Shown: positions 20,798-33,773, counted from the stretch's first letter. The stretch is DNA of 64,000 bases from Apostichopus japonicus (GCF_037975245.1 NC_092575.1:17261810-17325809); one strand, 5' to 3'. The notes: generated by a model from the letters alone, not told the origin. A program made the numbers and translations.

Positions 20798-22974
20798 CTT
20801 TAAAGTTGTCCACAATGGCTTGCCATAGCGCATGGTTGCACGGCGACTGAAGTCACATGGTGTACACAATATAGCCGCTGAAGCGCTAAGCTTTCCTATT
20901 CTGTTTCATTTATGCGCGATCGATTTTACGTGCAAAAGCACTGTAGATAATACCAAAGACAATGAATACACCTTCGGAAGGTAAATAATCTTTGATAATA
21001 CCTGATTTGTGTAATGGATAATGGTTTCACTTGCAATAACTTTTTTTCATTTTTTTCAATCAAATGTTGTACTAGCAGTAACACAGACGATAGGCCTAAC
21101 AACAAGGTTCAGTAATATTAATCGAAAACAATTGATTAATCATGCGCGATCAGCCCTACAACAAGTCTGCCAGATCATTCATAGACTAACCCCTTAGGCT
21201 TTAGTCCTTACTGTTAATGTTAAGTTGAATGTAACTTTCTATGGTCTGAGCTAGGCTCGGACCTACTGTACTGTAGGCTAGTGGAGGACTCTCATTTGTT
21301 AGCCTAACAAGTAACAGACTTAGTAACTTAGACCAGAACATACTCGCAAGTAAACGTAGGCCTTGGTACAGTATCACAGGTCACATTGTATGTCTTTGCT
21401 AGAATTAAGCCCAATAACAATATTACTAGGCCTATACTGCCAGATTAGTGTTAGTCTGCCCAATCTGCGAAACAAGATTTCATTATCAACTGCAATACGT
21501 ATGACTAGCTTATGTATGAATTTCATTCTTATTTGGTCCCTAGCTACATACATGATCAACATTTTAATATTTGTCAGTTCGTTAATTGCAAGTTAATAAG
21601 AATCTGACTGGTCTGGGGCCCCATTTGAGAATGCATGGGAAGGTATTCTTTTCCCCAGGGTGGTAATAGAGCTGACCCCAGATGCAACCATATCTGAGAA
21701 CGGGTGGTGGAGCAACATCGAAGGAAAGAACATTATGAACGCCCCCCAAAAGGTCAAAATATTTGTTCCTAAAATCAATTAGCTATTTATGGCCTTAAGA
21801 CAGGTGCCAGATCTTGGGTAGTGTGAGCCCTGAGCATTCACACTACAAATCTAGATTCCCCTTGGCAGGGTTGGATATTTCCAAGAAGTATTCATATTTC
21901 CCAGCCGGGTGGGAAATATTCTGGAATACTATTTTGATTCTTACAACACCGGCGAATTCATGCGAATTCAAAGTTAATAAAGCAACTGCGCATGTCGTAG
22001 GGGTAACCCTAACTCTAACCCTCAATCCAACCCTAAACCTAACCCTAACGGGAAATTATTGTTTCTCCTGGTCGTAAAAATAGTACTCCTAGTCGTAAAA
22101 ATAGCAACTGCGCATGCGCAAAAGGGAATTATTGTTACGACTAGTCGTAAGAATAGCCACTTTGTACTATTTTGGACATTACAGTTACTAACTTACTACT
22201 GTACCAGGTAATATTGGTGAACACAAAATCATGTGAAAAACAACTAGTGAGGAATTACAGTGATTTGCATGAAATAGTGACTGATGAGGTTCATCTAATT
22301 ATTCATCTTATTATAATAAAAGTTCCTACCAGCCTGCTCTGCTCTGCACCTGAGCAAGATCTCCAACTTTGGGACAATACAAACTAAACTACAGAACATG
22401 GTCTGCAAAAAGCTACAAAAGTGGTAATGTGCTGCAGAATTTTGAGAGGAGCAATGGACATTGTCTGGTACTAAACTTGCCTCTAGTACTTTTTTTAGTA
22501 CTGCAACATATCTTTCCAGACTGTGAACAATCCATGTTCCATGTTGCATAATCTACAGCATTGACTAGGGTAATTCTAGTTTTGTACAAACAAGTTGGAG
22601 GGAAGATTGTCAAATTTTAATCGAAACATGTCATGCTCAGTATTTTTTTTAACTGGATTATACATAAGACCTACAAGCTATATTACCTCTCTTTTTTGTG
22701 GTGTCATTTGCTGGGTTCTGTGGTTATATAAGTTGCTGACATCATTATAACACTTTTTGAATGAATAAACAAGTTGACAAAATTTAAGCTTTGCAGTTGT
22801 TGAATATTTCCCAGTGTTTCCCATTTAAGGATAATATTTCTGAACAAGAAATACCGTGCGGTATTTTCACGCAACGGTATTTGCAGGGTCAGGATGTGTA
22901 TTCAACCAATCAAGCAACCTACGTGAAGCTTTTCTATCTTCTCATCAGTATAATAATCAATCATGTAAGCTAAG
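20798..22974. other. no gene recognised; degenerate telomere-like tract
   Basis: Unique sequence without supported exons. At about 22008-22050 there is a run of imperfect CTAACC/CCTAAC units, close to the animal telomere repeat, flanked by related stretches containing GTCGTAA and GCGCATGC. I could not find N-terminal PIPOX exons here. Confidence 0.4.
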
Positions 22975-23962
22975 ATGATGACGACTACTCAAGATTCCAG
23001 TATTCAGTGTGAGAGATCTGCCTCTGACCTGAGCCACACCTCGTCATCTCAGCAAAATCAGTCCACCGAGAGAAATCTGACGAGGAGACGAAAATTAAAG
23101 GTGATTGATTACTCCTTTTTAGATTTTATAAGGGAATCTAATAAAATCAATAACCTGGCAAACTGGGGAGAAGAATTGACCATACATTTTCTGACCAATA
23201 TAATTTTGCAAGTGCAAAGAAGTACTTCAAAACTGCATTCCACTCGAACTAGTTGGGTGCTTTGGCGAACATGTTTTATAGGTAATCCTAGATTTCATAA
23301 GGTAGGACTAAATTCATGTCTGTTATAGCTGACTATTGCAATTGCAATTTGTGGATTGGTCTTAGAGTATCCTCCCAATTCAAACAAATTAAAATTGTAG
23401 ACATCAATGGTGCATTCTGAGGAATCTTTAGACCACATACTTTTGTGTGAGGTTGAATATAAGGGTGTACACCTCCCGTTCACCCTCCCCTCCAATCCAC
23501 CCCTGGGATATGCACCTGACCTAATGTAACCTGGAGAGAAGAATTGACCATACAATTTGTGACCAATGTTACTATTTTATGTTTAGTTAAATTGCAAGTG
23601 CAGAAGAAATACTCTCAACTTAAAACTGTATTCCACTCAAACTAGTTGAGCATAGCATGGTGCCTTATTTTACATGAATTAAGTTACATTCTCTGCAAAA
23701 CATTTGTCTTTGGTAAAGATCATAGGCCTATTGCTTTGGGAGGTGTATTTTTTTCTTCTTGCACAAAGGCTTAAAATACTACTAATTCTATTATCTTTCA
23801 ATTACTACCATCCTGCAGCTTTCCTTTTTCTCGTTTGAGTAATTCTAATTATTTCCTTGCTTTCTTCAGCCATCTCACATCTCTACCAGTCAAGACTATC
23901 AGCGGCCTACGTCTTCCAAAAGTACTCCATCACGTAGAGTCCACAAGAAATTTCCGAGTTAG
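22975..23962 (+). CDS. possible small two-exon gene
   Basis: Exon 22975-23100 starts with ATG-ATG and gives 42 codons rich in Ser, Gln, Thr and basic residues, ending T-R-R-R-K-L-K at an AAG/GTGATT donor. A candidate second exon, 23870-23962, follows a strong pyrimidine tract and TTCAG acceptor. It stays in phase 0 and gives 30 codons of similar Ser/Thr/Lys/Arg composition, ending K-K-F-P-S and TAG. The joined product would be 72 residues and disordered. The matching composition and phase are the only support; I recognise no family. Sequence between the exons contains two diverged copies of a ~110-bp repeat (23160 and 23530). Confidence 0.25.
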
Positions 23963-24433
23963 TGCTACGACTGCTTTCAAGTTGGATATTAAAATAAAAA
24001 AAGACAGTATTTTTTTGAGATATCAAATGGACAACTTTTAAGCATTTGAAGCATTAGAACACTGGAAGCAACTAGAAAGGGAAATAAACACAAACCTTTA
24101 TAGGTGAGTTTCTAAACTTGATTCAACAGTTTTTTTCTTGGGTTTGTCTTTCTACTTTAAATTAGAAAGGGAGAAGCATGTACACGTTGTTTCTTGTATG
24201 ACAAGATATATACTTTATATGTTTCCGTCTCATACACGTGCAGAGAAAGACGTGAATCTTCGATCATTGGTGGAAATTGATAAATTGATGCATATATGTT
24301 AGTGGTATATGGTAATGAAAGGAAACCAAATGTCACTTGACATTCCTTTAATCGCAAATTTGCAGAACACCCGTCAAGAAACAATTGTTAAACATTTGAT
24401 ATTCTAATTCTCTTTTCATTTATAAACAAACAG

Positions 24434-27400
24434 GAATGAAAGTCATCGACAAACCGCCATTTAAGGAGCTGGAGGCAATGAAAGCAAACAATAAGGCTTT
24501 AGGGGTGGAGTGTGAGATCTTGAGTCCGGAGGTGGTCCAAGACAGATATCCAGGCCTCGTGAAGATACCCAGAAATCATAAAGCACTTTTGGAGACAAAT
24601 GCTGGATTTCTAAGAGCTGACAAAGCTCTGGAATGTCTAAGGGTATACTGAAACTCATTTACATATTAATTGTTCTTTACCGAATAATTTAGGGATTGCA
24701 TCTGCAAGTTGGCAGCAACTCAGAATTTTGTTATCATAAAAAATGATTGGCAATTGCAATGTATTTGTTTACAAGAATTGCTATATATATATTGGTTTGT
24801 GCTGGTGCCGATCCCCACGTTAAATAATCACAGGAAACGATGTAATCTACTTTTTTTTGGGGGGGTTACTATTTTGAAACAGTGTAATTTATTCTACAAC
24901 TTCCCCACACAATATGCGATATTCCAGTAATACCATAAATACAAGTAACAAACAATAATAATGAATATATCGCACTATATACTTCTTCTTTACCTTTTTA
25001 TTGAGATTTTGACCATTTTGAATAGCATTTCCTATGCAATACCACATGAATGCAAAACCACATGAATTATGCAATAAGTACACATTACGTAACGGTACAA
25101 GAAACAATTAACGGTTGATATGATATATATGTTAGAGGGCTTTCATCTCCGAGAATTGTTTAAAATTTTTCATAACATAATGTCACTGGTTGAGATTGAA
25201 TGATATAAACTCTATGCCATTCTGGTTTTCATCTTGTTATAATAACATTTAAGTGCTTCGATTTAAATAACTGTTAGCCTCTGGCTGATTGCACTGTGCT
25301 ATTGTTATCAACAAAGCATATAAATTATGTGCTACCCTCTATATAGATGCAGATCAAGAAGTTTGGTGGACAAATAAATGACTCGGAGAAGGTAGAAAAT
25401 ATCTTGCCTGGATCAGTTGTAACTGTAACAACTGAGAAGGGAACTTACAAGACCAAATCTCTAATCATTACTCCTGGTCCATGGATATGTAAACTCATGA
25501 AACCACTGGGTTTGAATCTTCCCATACGGGTAATTAAATCTGTATTCAGTTTGTAACTTGCGCTATCTGTAATATGTACATAAAACAAATGCATGTATAG
25601 TTACTTGATGATGGGATATATACTTACCAGTATGATCATAGACAAAGTCATAATTGGCCATTTGTTTACTTTTCCATATCTCGTAACTTATACTGATCAC
25701 TGCTGTTACTGTGATTACTACAATGGAGTTATGTGCTTCTTTTCACAAGGTTGGTTCTTTTCAAAGTTTGAACAAATAGTAAATTCAAGATCAAAACAAC
25801 AATTTTGACAAGCTAAATAACTTTTGGGGTCCAAAGATATCATTGAAACACAATTCAGAGAGATCATTGACAAAAAGCAATATTCTTTCCAAGTCAAAAC
25901 ATGGAACACGTTAATGTGTGCACAGAGGTGTAGCAATGGGGATGTTCAGACGGTTCATTGAATCAGGGGTCCAAACGTCCAGGGGTCCACAAGTCCAGGG
26001 GTCCACACGTCCAGGGGTCCCAATGGTTTAATTTCAACATTTGGACTCATCGGATCCACTTCTGCCAGTCTGGTGAGATAGCCAGACAGAAATTTGTAGC
26101 TTTTATATTAATAGCTTTGTGACAACTTCATGCTGTTTAGATTCAATAAGGATGAAGGTCCCCAGCTTTCACTTGTGAACCGGGGTCCTTGAAACCCTAT
26201 AGTTAAGCAAATGTGTCTCTGCATGTGTCTCGTACATGTTACAAAAGTAGTGGTGAATGGTTGCTTGTTGTCAAACTGAACCACTTTTCGCATTATTCTT
26301 ATTTTGATAAGGGTCAAGCATGCACATTCTAGTTTGTTTTATTTGTTTGCTTCCTTAACATTTGACGTTTTGACGAAAAAAGCTCTGAAAACTTCTTAAA
26401 TTATTGAAATTCCATTCGCATAATGTTCCCAAGAATATTAACATGAACTTTCGAAAGGAGCTATTTATATGTAAAAGATTACATATAATTGTATTACTTA
26501 GTTTAACATTGAAATATCCAAAGGTTTTCATGTATTTTTCTTTCTTTCGCTTCGGAATGTGTTCAGGTTGTAAAAATCACTCTGTGTTATTGGACAGAGA
26601 AAATACCAGGCCAGTATAAGAAATATCCAACTTTCCGTGATTTCGGCATTGATAAACCAGATGTTTTACAGAACCAGTTTATGTTTTCGGATTCCCGAGT
26701 ATAGAATATAACGGACTGAGAAAGGTAAGGAATTTTGCAAAATGCTAAAGTGAGAAAATAATGTCAGAACAAGAAAGGAGAAGGGGAATTGTCACATATG
26801 TCAAATAACTTTCCCGGGCCTTTTAATATACACACTTAAATAAGCCACAAACCATCATGTTTAGCGTATGGGCTATATGGCAGAATATTTATGATGAGCA
26901 GCTCTCACAAATAGCTAAGAAAAATGTTGCTCCGTTTGGGAGATACCCATATATGGTTTTAAAAGTCATGTCTGTAAGCGGCCATTTTTTTCTTGGTAAA
27001 TATGTGTTGTCATAATGCCGCGAAGATCTGAATTTTTTAATTCTCTTTATTTTTATGTTTTCGAGGGTATAGAAGAAGAATGCTTACAGTGTTGACGCTG
27101 AAACAAAATCAAGAACAATTTAAATAAATAAAATGAAGTACAGGTTGCTCGATGACGTCATGTTTAGACTTGATCAAGTCGTCGGCCTTGTGTGCAGGAA
27201 AATTAAACCTGTGATATCTTCCAAAGGGAATAAGATATTTCTTACATGCTTGGGAAAGTTATGAATGGGACAGTTATCTCTTTTACATAGAGCAATAACG
27301 ATGATCATGAGGTTTTGTACCCTTTTAATTACCAAAAGTATTGCTGTTTCTAAATTCTGATAGAAGTTTGCACGGAAAGACTACACCTTTTTTGGATGAC

Positions 27401-28100
27401 CGTATGACAAGCCGTCAACTATCCGCACATCAGACCATTAGACTAACTTCAGCTAAATTTCATCACTGGATTCCAAGCTTATTTAGTCACCAGTATATAT
27501 TGTTCCATACGCTGCGTGTTTGTTTTATTTTGCATTGTGAAGAAATATGCTTTAAAATTGACTCAAAAATAAATAAATGGAATGATTTGCCTGTGAATCG
27601 GCTGTATAACTTTTTAATAAGTGTCAGTATAGTCTTTAGAATGTTTTAGAAGGTTACTATATAACAATTGCAACAGGATGTGAGATTTTTGTGCTCAGTT
27701 TTATTTGGGTTCCTTGATGGAAAATTTACGTCCATACAGCTCCATCTTTTCCTACCAAAATAAGCTATGTGCTGCACTTAAGAAAGATCGTCGCAGTTTG
27801 AAACATCTGCAGTACTTTTATACAAACTCATTATTTATACACTTACCTATACAGATGAGGGGGGGGGGTGGCTTTGTACGTTAATTTGTATATTTTTCCC
27901 TATTTTGTATACTTTGTTCTCTACTCAATTTTATGCAGATCAGTGTTCACCATGGTACGGGGGTCGATCCAGATCAAAGAGACAGCTTCATCGCAGATGA
28001 GACTAAAGATGTTCAATTTTTGTTGAATTACATGAAGAGACGATTCCCCGAATGCGGATGTTATCCAGACCCTGCTATCATTGAGAAGTGTATGTATTCT
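24434..28100 (+). CDS. PIPOX: PIPOX-like sarcosine oxidase, four middle exons, one frame-damaged
   Basis: Exons 24434-24642, 25347-25529, 26567-26724 and 27939-28100 match consecutive parts of peroxisomal sarcosine oxidase. The first has L-S-P-E-V-V-Q-D-R-Y-P and N-A-G-F-L. The second has V-T-V-T-T-E-K-G and the conserved I-I-T-P-G-P-W. The third has C-Y-W-T-E-K-I-P-G and, in another frame, F-G-F-P-S-I-E-Y-N-G-L-R-K. The fourth has H-H-G-T-G-V-D-P-D and I-I-E-K-C-M-Y. All flanking introns are phase 0, but the third exon is 158 nt, not a multiple of three; frame switches near 26650-26680. The continuation of this series is the terminal exon pair at 51730-52801, 23.6 kb away, or an unseen pair. 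The FAD-binding N-terminus (about 90 residues) was not found upstream. Confidence 0.8.
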
Positions 28101-28293
28101 GTGAGTACTTCATGTTTCACTGCCTATACACCGTGGGAGCAAAATTATACAAAAAGGAAGGAAATATCGCATACCATATCGATATATAGATGTATCAATA
28201 TATCGAAAACAGTTGTATTTGTGTACTTTAACACGAAGCAAATATATATGATACGTTACCCGTGCAACCTGTCCATTCATTCTACCTATACAC

Positions 28294-28670
28294 CAGTGGC
28301 GTAGGAAGGTACTTTTGAGTGGGGGGGGGGGGCTGAAGATCGATGGTCGGCCTGGGGGAGGGGTCTAAGGGGAGGGGGACACCCCCTCCCTTTGGAATTT
28401 TTTGCATTTCCAGGTGGCCTCAGATGCAATTTGGTGCAATATAGCACACTTCAACACCCACTCCGTTTTGTAAACTTAATTTTGTATTTTCACCTGGCCT
28501 TAGATGCAATTTGGTGCTCCAAATGAGATTTTTTTTTCTCATTTGGAAATGAAAAAGGGGTTTTCTGACTTTTCGAAGCGGGGGGGGGGGGCGGAATGAT
28601 ACTTCCGCCCCTCTACATTTTTCACTGGGGGGCTGGCGCCCCCCCCAGCCCCCCGGTTCCTACGCCCTTG
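28294..28670. mobile_element. 377-bp hAT-type MITE
   Basis: Ends CAGTGGCGTAGGAA and TTCCTACGCCCTTG, with a perfect 8-bp target duplication CTATACAC at 28286-28293 and 28671-28678. The interior is rich in G and C runs and has an internal duplication (two ATGCAATTTGGTG words). No coding capacity. Confidence 0.9.
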
Positions 28671-29213
28671 CTATACACAGCTCAAAAGTGTCTGTTTATG
28701 AAACTAATATAGAGAGGAGATGTTGGCGAATCTTCTAACTTTACTAACTTTTTATACAATTTCCTTAATCTTGTAGTCAGGAACATTTGATTTGGTGTTT
28801 GATTCAAAGTCTGTTCTCCTTGTTAACACAATGCAAAACGTTTGAAAATGCTTTTTGTTTTGCTTGCAGCTATATATAAGCTAGATATATGTTTTATATG
28901 CACAGTCACGGTACATGACAGAATTTCAATCGCAATTGGTCACGATAATAACTTCATCATGTTTACATATTTTAGAACAGCTCGCAGAAAGTTATGCTTC
29001 ATATGAATTTTTGTTTTTATAATATCTAGTAAACACGAAGGTCGGGTGAATAACGTTAGATATGAAGAGCAAAATAATTTTGACATTATATAATTACATA
29101 TAATTTTAGTACAGGGATTACGTTATCTTAATTAAATCATCTAATATATTAGAGAGAAAGAGGAAAAACCTCAAGTTTTATTGTGTCATTCTAGTCTAGT
29201 TCACAATTGTTAA

Positions 29214-29482
29214 CAGGCGCGTAGCCAAGTGGGGGGGGGGGCGAAGGGGGCAGCCGCCGCCCCCCTTCAGCATTTTTTTAATGTTTTTATGATATCGCTA
29301 GTATTTTCAAAGAGAAAATGCTAAGATGCAACTTACAAGGCCTGGGAAGTGCCTTTTCCAGCGATCTGGGAGGCATTTTCAGCCAAAATTTTCTTGTATG
29401 CTTCGCGCCAAAATGGTGGCGCTACACTTATATAGTTTGCAATGCCGAATCTACAGTTTCGCCCTCCCTGGCTACGCGCCTG
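29214..29482. mobile_element. 269-bp hAT-type MITE
   Basis: Ends CAGGCGCGTAGCCA and TGGCTACGCGCCTG, with a perfect 8-bp target duplication ATTGTTAA at 29206-29213 and 29483-29490. It contains the GCGCCA…TGGTGGCGC hairpin module shared with the other elements of this window. Confidence 0.9.
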
Positions 29483-29676
29483 ATTGTTAATAAACTATGT
29501 ACGTACCAATCCCACTATGGCGTACTTAAGGACAATCAAATGACGAATATGTCATGTTTGTCTTTCTTGAATCAAGAGATAAACATAGATAAAATCATCA
29601 TTTTGCTGTGTCATTCTATATAGTAGCTATAGAGTTAACAATTGCTAGCGAAGCGGCTTATTCAATGTGCGTTTTT

Positions 29677-32310
29677 GGTTCCTTGCTTTAGCAAAAGGAA
29701 CCTATGTAGTCAAGTTGGCGTGTGTGTGTGCGTGTGTGTGTATGTGTGAGCATCTGTGACACTTGCTTGGGTACACTGTAACTCAACAAGGGAAAGTTGG
29801 ATTTAACTCAAACTTGATGTATAGATCCGCCATAGTGAGAAGGTGTGCACTATTGTTTTTGGTGCCTGTGAAGGTCACCAAAGGTCAGTTAGAGGCCAAA
29901 AACCCAAAATATTAAAACTGCAATAACTCCCAGTGCCAATGTGCGACATGGTTGATATTTTGGAACAAGTTGTGAACTGGTAAGGGGAATATTTTGAAAC
30001 TTTACGGTCATGTGATCCAAGGTCACCAAAGGTCAATTAATGTTAAAAAACAACTATTTTTGTGATAACTTGAGGACAAAATGTCCGTTAGGGTTGGGAT
30101 TTGCTTCAATGTATTCCAATTGTCGACCCGCATCTGGGTGACCCTTGACCTCAATTTGACCTCTGGTGACCTTTACGTGTTTTGGGGGATTTTTAAAGTT
30201 TTGATGTTATTTTAGATGTCAAAGGTACCTTCTGATCATAAATGTCAATAGGTTGACCCCGTGTGACCTTTATGTGCGAAGTTATATAGGGTCAAAGTTT
30301 TTCGGTCAGAGTTAGGATGGTTGTACAGACTTGTCGTATTGTTTTTTGGAATCAGGAGATCAAACTACATCTGAAACCAAGGTCAAAAGGTCAAAGGTCA
30401 CATTAGAAAAAAATGTGCTTATTTGGTAGGAAACGAGCAAAAATGAAAATGTTTGGTTTTGATGCTAGATTTGGATACCAAAGGTACCTTCCGATCAAAA
30501 ATGTCAATGGGATGACACCCGTGTGACCTTCGTGTGCGAAGTTATACCAGGTCAAAGTTAATTTTCAGACATTTAATGCAATAACTCCCAGTTCCAAGGT
30601 GTGACATGGTTGATATTTTTGGACAAGTTGCAAATGGTATAGGGGAATATTTTCAAACTTAACGGTCATGTGATCCGAGGTCACCAAAGGTCAATTAATG
30701 TTAAAAAAAACTTGTATTTTGGGAGGAGAAAATGGGCAAAAAAAAAATGTTTAAATTTGTATAGTTTGATGCTCTATTTAGGTCTCACCAATCAAAAATG
30801 TCAATAAGTTGACCCAAGTTGACCTTTGTATGTGAAGTTACATGAGGTTAAAGTTAATTTTCAGACATTTAGTGTAATAACTCCCAGTGCCAAGGTGTTA
30901 CACGGTTGATATTTTGGGACAAGTTGCAAATGGTATAGGGGAATATTTTCTAACTTACCGGTCATGTGATCCAAGGTCACCAAAGGTCAATTAATGATAA
31001 AAAGTAGTATTTTTGCGATAACTTGAGAACAAATTGTCCGTTAGGGTTGGGAGTTGCTTCAATATAATCCAATTGTCGACCCGCATCTGGGAGACCCTTG
31101 ACCTCAATTTGACCTCTGGTGACCTTTTCGTGTTTTGTGCATTTTTACAGTTTCGATGCTATTTTCCGATGTTAAAGGTACCTTCTGATCATAAATGTCA
31201 ATGGGTTGACCCCGTGTGACCTTCGTGTGCGAAGTTATACGAGGTCAAAGTTAATTTTCAGACATTGAATGCGATAACTCCCAGTGCCAAGGTGTCACAC
31301 GGTTGATATTTTTGGAGTAGTTGCAAATGGAATAGGGGAATATTTTCAAACTTAACGGTCATGTGATCCAAGGTCACCAAAGGTCAAACAATGATAAAAA
31401 AGTAGTATTTTTGCGATAACTTGAGAATATTGTCAGTTAGGGTTGGGAGTTGCTTCAATGTAATCCAATTGTCGACCCGCATCTGGGTGACCCTTGACCT
31501 CAATTTGACCTCTGGCGACCTTTTCGTGTTTTGGGGATTTTTACAGTTTCGATGCTATTTTCCGATGTTAAAGGTACCTTCTGATCATAAATGTCAATAG
31601 GTTGACCCCCGGATGAGCTTTGTGCGTGAAGTTATACGAGGTCAAAGTTAATTTTCAGACATTGAATGCAATAACTCCCAGTGCCAAGGTGTCACAAGGT
31701 TGTGTTTTTTTTGGACAAGTTGTGAATGGTATAGGGGAATATTTTCAAACTTAGCGGTCATCTGATCCAAGGTCACCAAAGGTCAGCTAATGTTATAAAA
31801 CTAGTATTTTGGGGGGAGAAAATGGGCAAAGAAAAAATGTTTGAATTTTTACAGTTTTGATGCTCTATTTAGGTCTCACCAATCAAAAATGTCAATTGGT
31901 TGACCAACGGGTGACCTTTGTGTGTGAAGTTATGTATACAAGTTCAAAGTTAATTTTTAGACATTTAATGCAATTAAATCCCAATGCCAAGGTGTGACAC
32001 GGTTGATATTTTCGGACAAGTTGTGAATGGGGTGGTGGAACTTTTTCAAAGTTAAAGGTCATGTCATCTGAGGTCACCAATGTTATCATATCTGTTGACC
32101 CGCTTGTAGGTTACCTTGTATTTCTTACATTTTCGACGCCATATTTAGATCTCAAAAGTGCCTTTTGATAAAAAATCCGATCACATTTTGTGATTACAAA
32201 AGTGTTGGTTACTTTATGGGTACATGTAGGACCACAATTAATTGGACTATTTGAGCCCAATCTTGCTTGATAATATTATGTGTATTGTCATATACCCAAA
32301 GCAAGGAACC
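29677..32310. mobile_element. 2.6-kb element with 13-bp inverted ends and tandem interior
   Basis: Perfect inverted ends GGTTCCTTGCTTT (29677-29689) and AAAGCAAGGAACC (32298-32310). The interior is a tandem array: the anchor word ATAACTCCCAGT and its variants recur near 29930, 30580, 30876, 31274, 31672 and 31972, so steps are about 300, 400, 400 and 300 bp after a first step near 650. Each unit has a segment with GGGGAATATTTTC and GTCATGTGATCCAAGG. A TG-dinucleotide tract is at about 29717-29745. No coding frame of note. Class unknown. Confidence 0.65.
29872..31785 (+). promoter_or_regulatory. six DR4-type AGGTCA direct repeats inside the tandem array
   Basis: AGGTCA-CCAA-AGGTCA occurs at 29872-29887, 30020-30035, 30678-30693, 30974-30989, 31371-31386 and 31770-31785. 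A triple AGGTCA with 2- and 1-base gaps is at 30380-30400. These match nuclear-receptor half-sites in DR4, DR2 and DR1 spacing. They are part of the repeat unit, so their recurrence is expected from the array; binding is not shown. Confidence 0.4.
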
Positions 32311-33773
32311 ACGGTGCCCTTGGGCTCTTGTTTATTTAAACAAAGTGTACATTATTTTTTAATAAAAATATCACATTTGCACCAAATTTAGCAAGTTGCG
32401 TGCAATTTACAAAAAGAGAGGGCAATCCATGCATGGAGTTACAGATCTCATCTCCCTCCATGACAGAAGTGATTGTTGAGTTATACTTCTGAATGCATCT
32501 GCTTGCTATCTTTCAAATATCAAATTTGTCCCATGATTCTCTTTATATCTTGTGGTTTAATGACTTTTTCCATACTGATATGCAAGTATTGGCTAAAATA
32601 ACAGTTTCTGTGGGTATTTTGACATTTGACACATGGTCAGTGACCAGTACACACCAAGTTTTGCACGTGATCGGACTCATCGTGTAGGAGTTCGTGACAC
32701 ACTTTTTCGCACATTTTAGGTCTTGCCCAGTGCAAGCAGACTGCCCTATCTTCAGGTCGTAATGTTATGGCACAGTCCGGCCTGCGAATTTTTTTTTCCA
32801 GGACGAACGTGGGCATCGGCCAATCAAATCCCTGGATTCCAAACATGTGACGCTTTTCAAAAAACATGTTCTGAATCTTTTTTCCTAGTTTTGACCCCAG
32901 ATTATGAACGAGAATCCTTCATTTTCATAAGAACTGGATCCCTAACCCACTTTCTAAACCCTAGTTCTGATTTAAAACGAATTTGTAAATTCCTGAAAAA
33001 CCTGAGACCCTTATCCGTCCTGGGAATAAAAATCAGGCGTCCGGCCTTGATCATCATATGTTAATAGATCGACATTTGTCGATAGCTATGGAACATTTGG
33101 TTTTCCGTAGGTTTCGTTTAACTCCAAGCAAAGACTCTGCTCTTTTTTAAAGGCTGTTGATTGTCGCAACGAAAGCTTTTTTCATCTGAGTGATGTCCTC
33201 CCCAAAGAGTTCAATTTTTTTCCTTATTACTAGCTTGGTTTGAACTATTTTGTGAAGTTGTTAGATGATGGAGATAAACACACCTAGATCCGTGCCTAAC
33301 GTCAATGGGAATATGTTTCTACGGGCAAGTATAATTTGAATGTACAAATCGGGACATAAATTGCTTGATTTTTATATTAATTATGAGAGTCTCTACTAAT
33401 TTATATCGAGATCGAATTAACATAATTTTTTATTAGTTCTTACGGAACCATATCTCCATGAAGTCAATAAAGTGAATTATTTGAAATGTCGGCCTACACT
33501 GTAACCGTGTAATCTGTACTGATGGCATTTTAAGAATGTGCTAGAATTGCAAATACTATATATACCGGTGTAGTATAAACAAAAATGTGACGTAGCCTTT
33601 AATATAATCTTTGTTATAGGTTTATTTCATGTCAGTGTATTCAACGAAATACAATTATTACATCCTATAATCTACAGAGAGAAAAGAAAAGGAATTTAGA
33701 TAAAAAGATATAGCAAAGAATAGATTTCAATTTTGAAATACGAGATTCCCCATTTACGTGTTATAGGTTAGAG
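32311..33773. other. no gene recognised
   Basis: Short frames on both strands between 32490 and 33064 have no family signature. Nothing else is supported. Confidence 0.4.

Noticed and set aside
24000-24433. N-terminal FAD-binding exons of PIPOX upstream of the middle exons
   Set aside because: I looked for the Gly-x-Gly-x-x-Gly region on the plus strand and did not find it between 20.8 and 24.4 kb.
25975-26028. Short direct repeats resembling a CRISPR array
   Set aside because: Units of about 18 bases (GTCCAGGGGTCC words) follow each other without unique spacers; a minisatellite in a eukaryotic genome.
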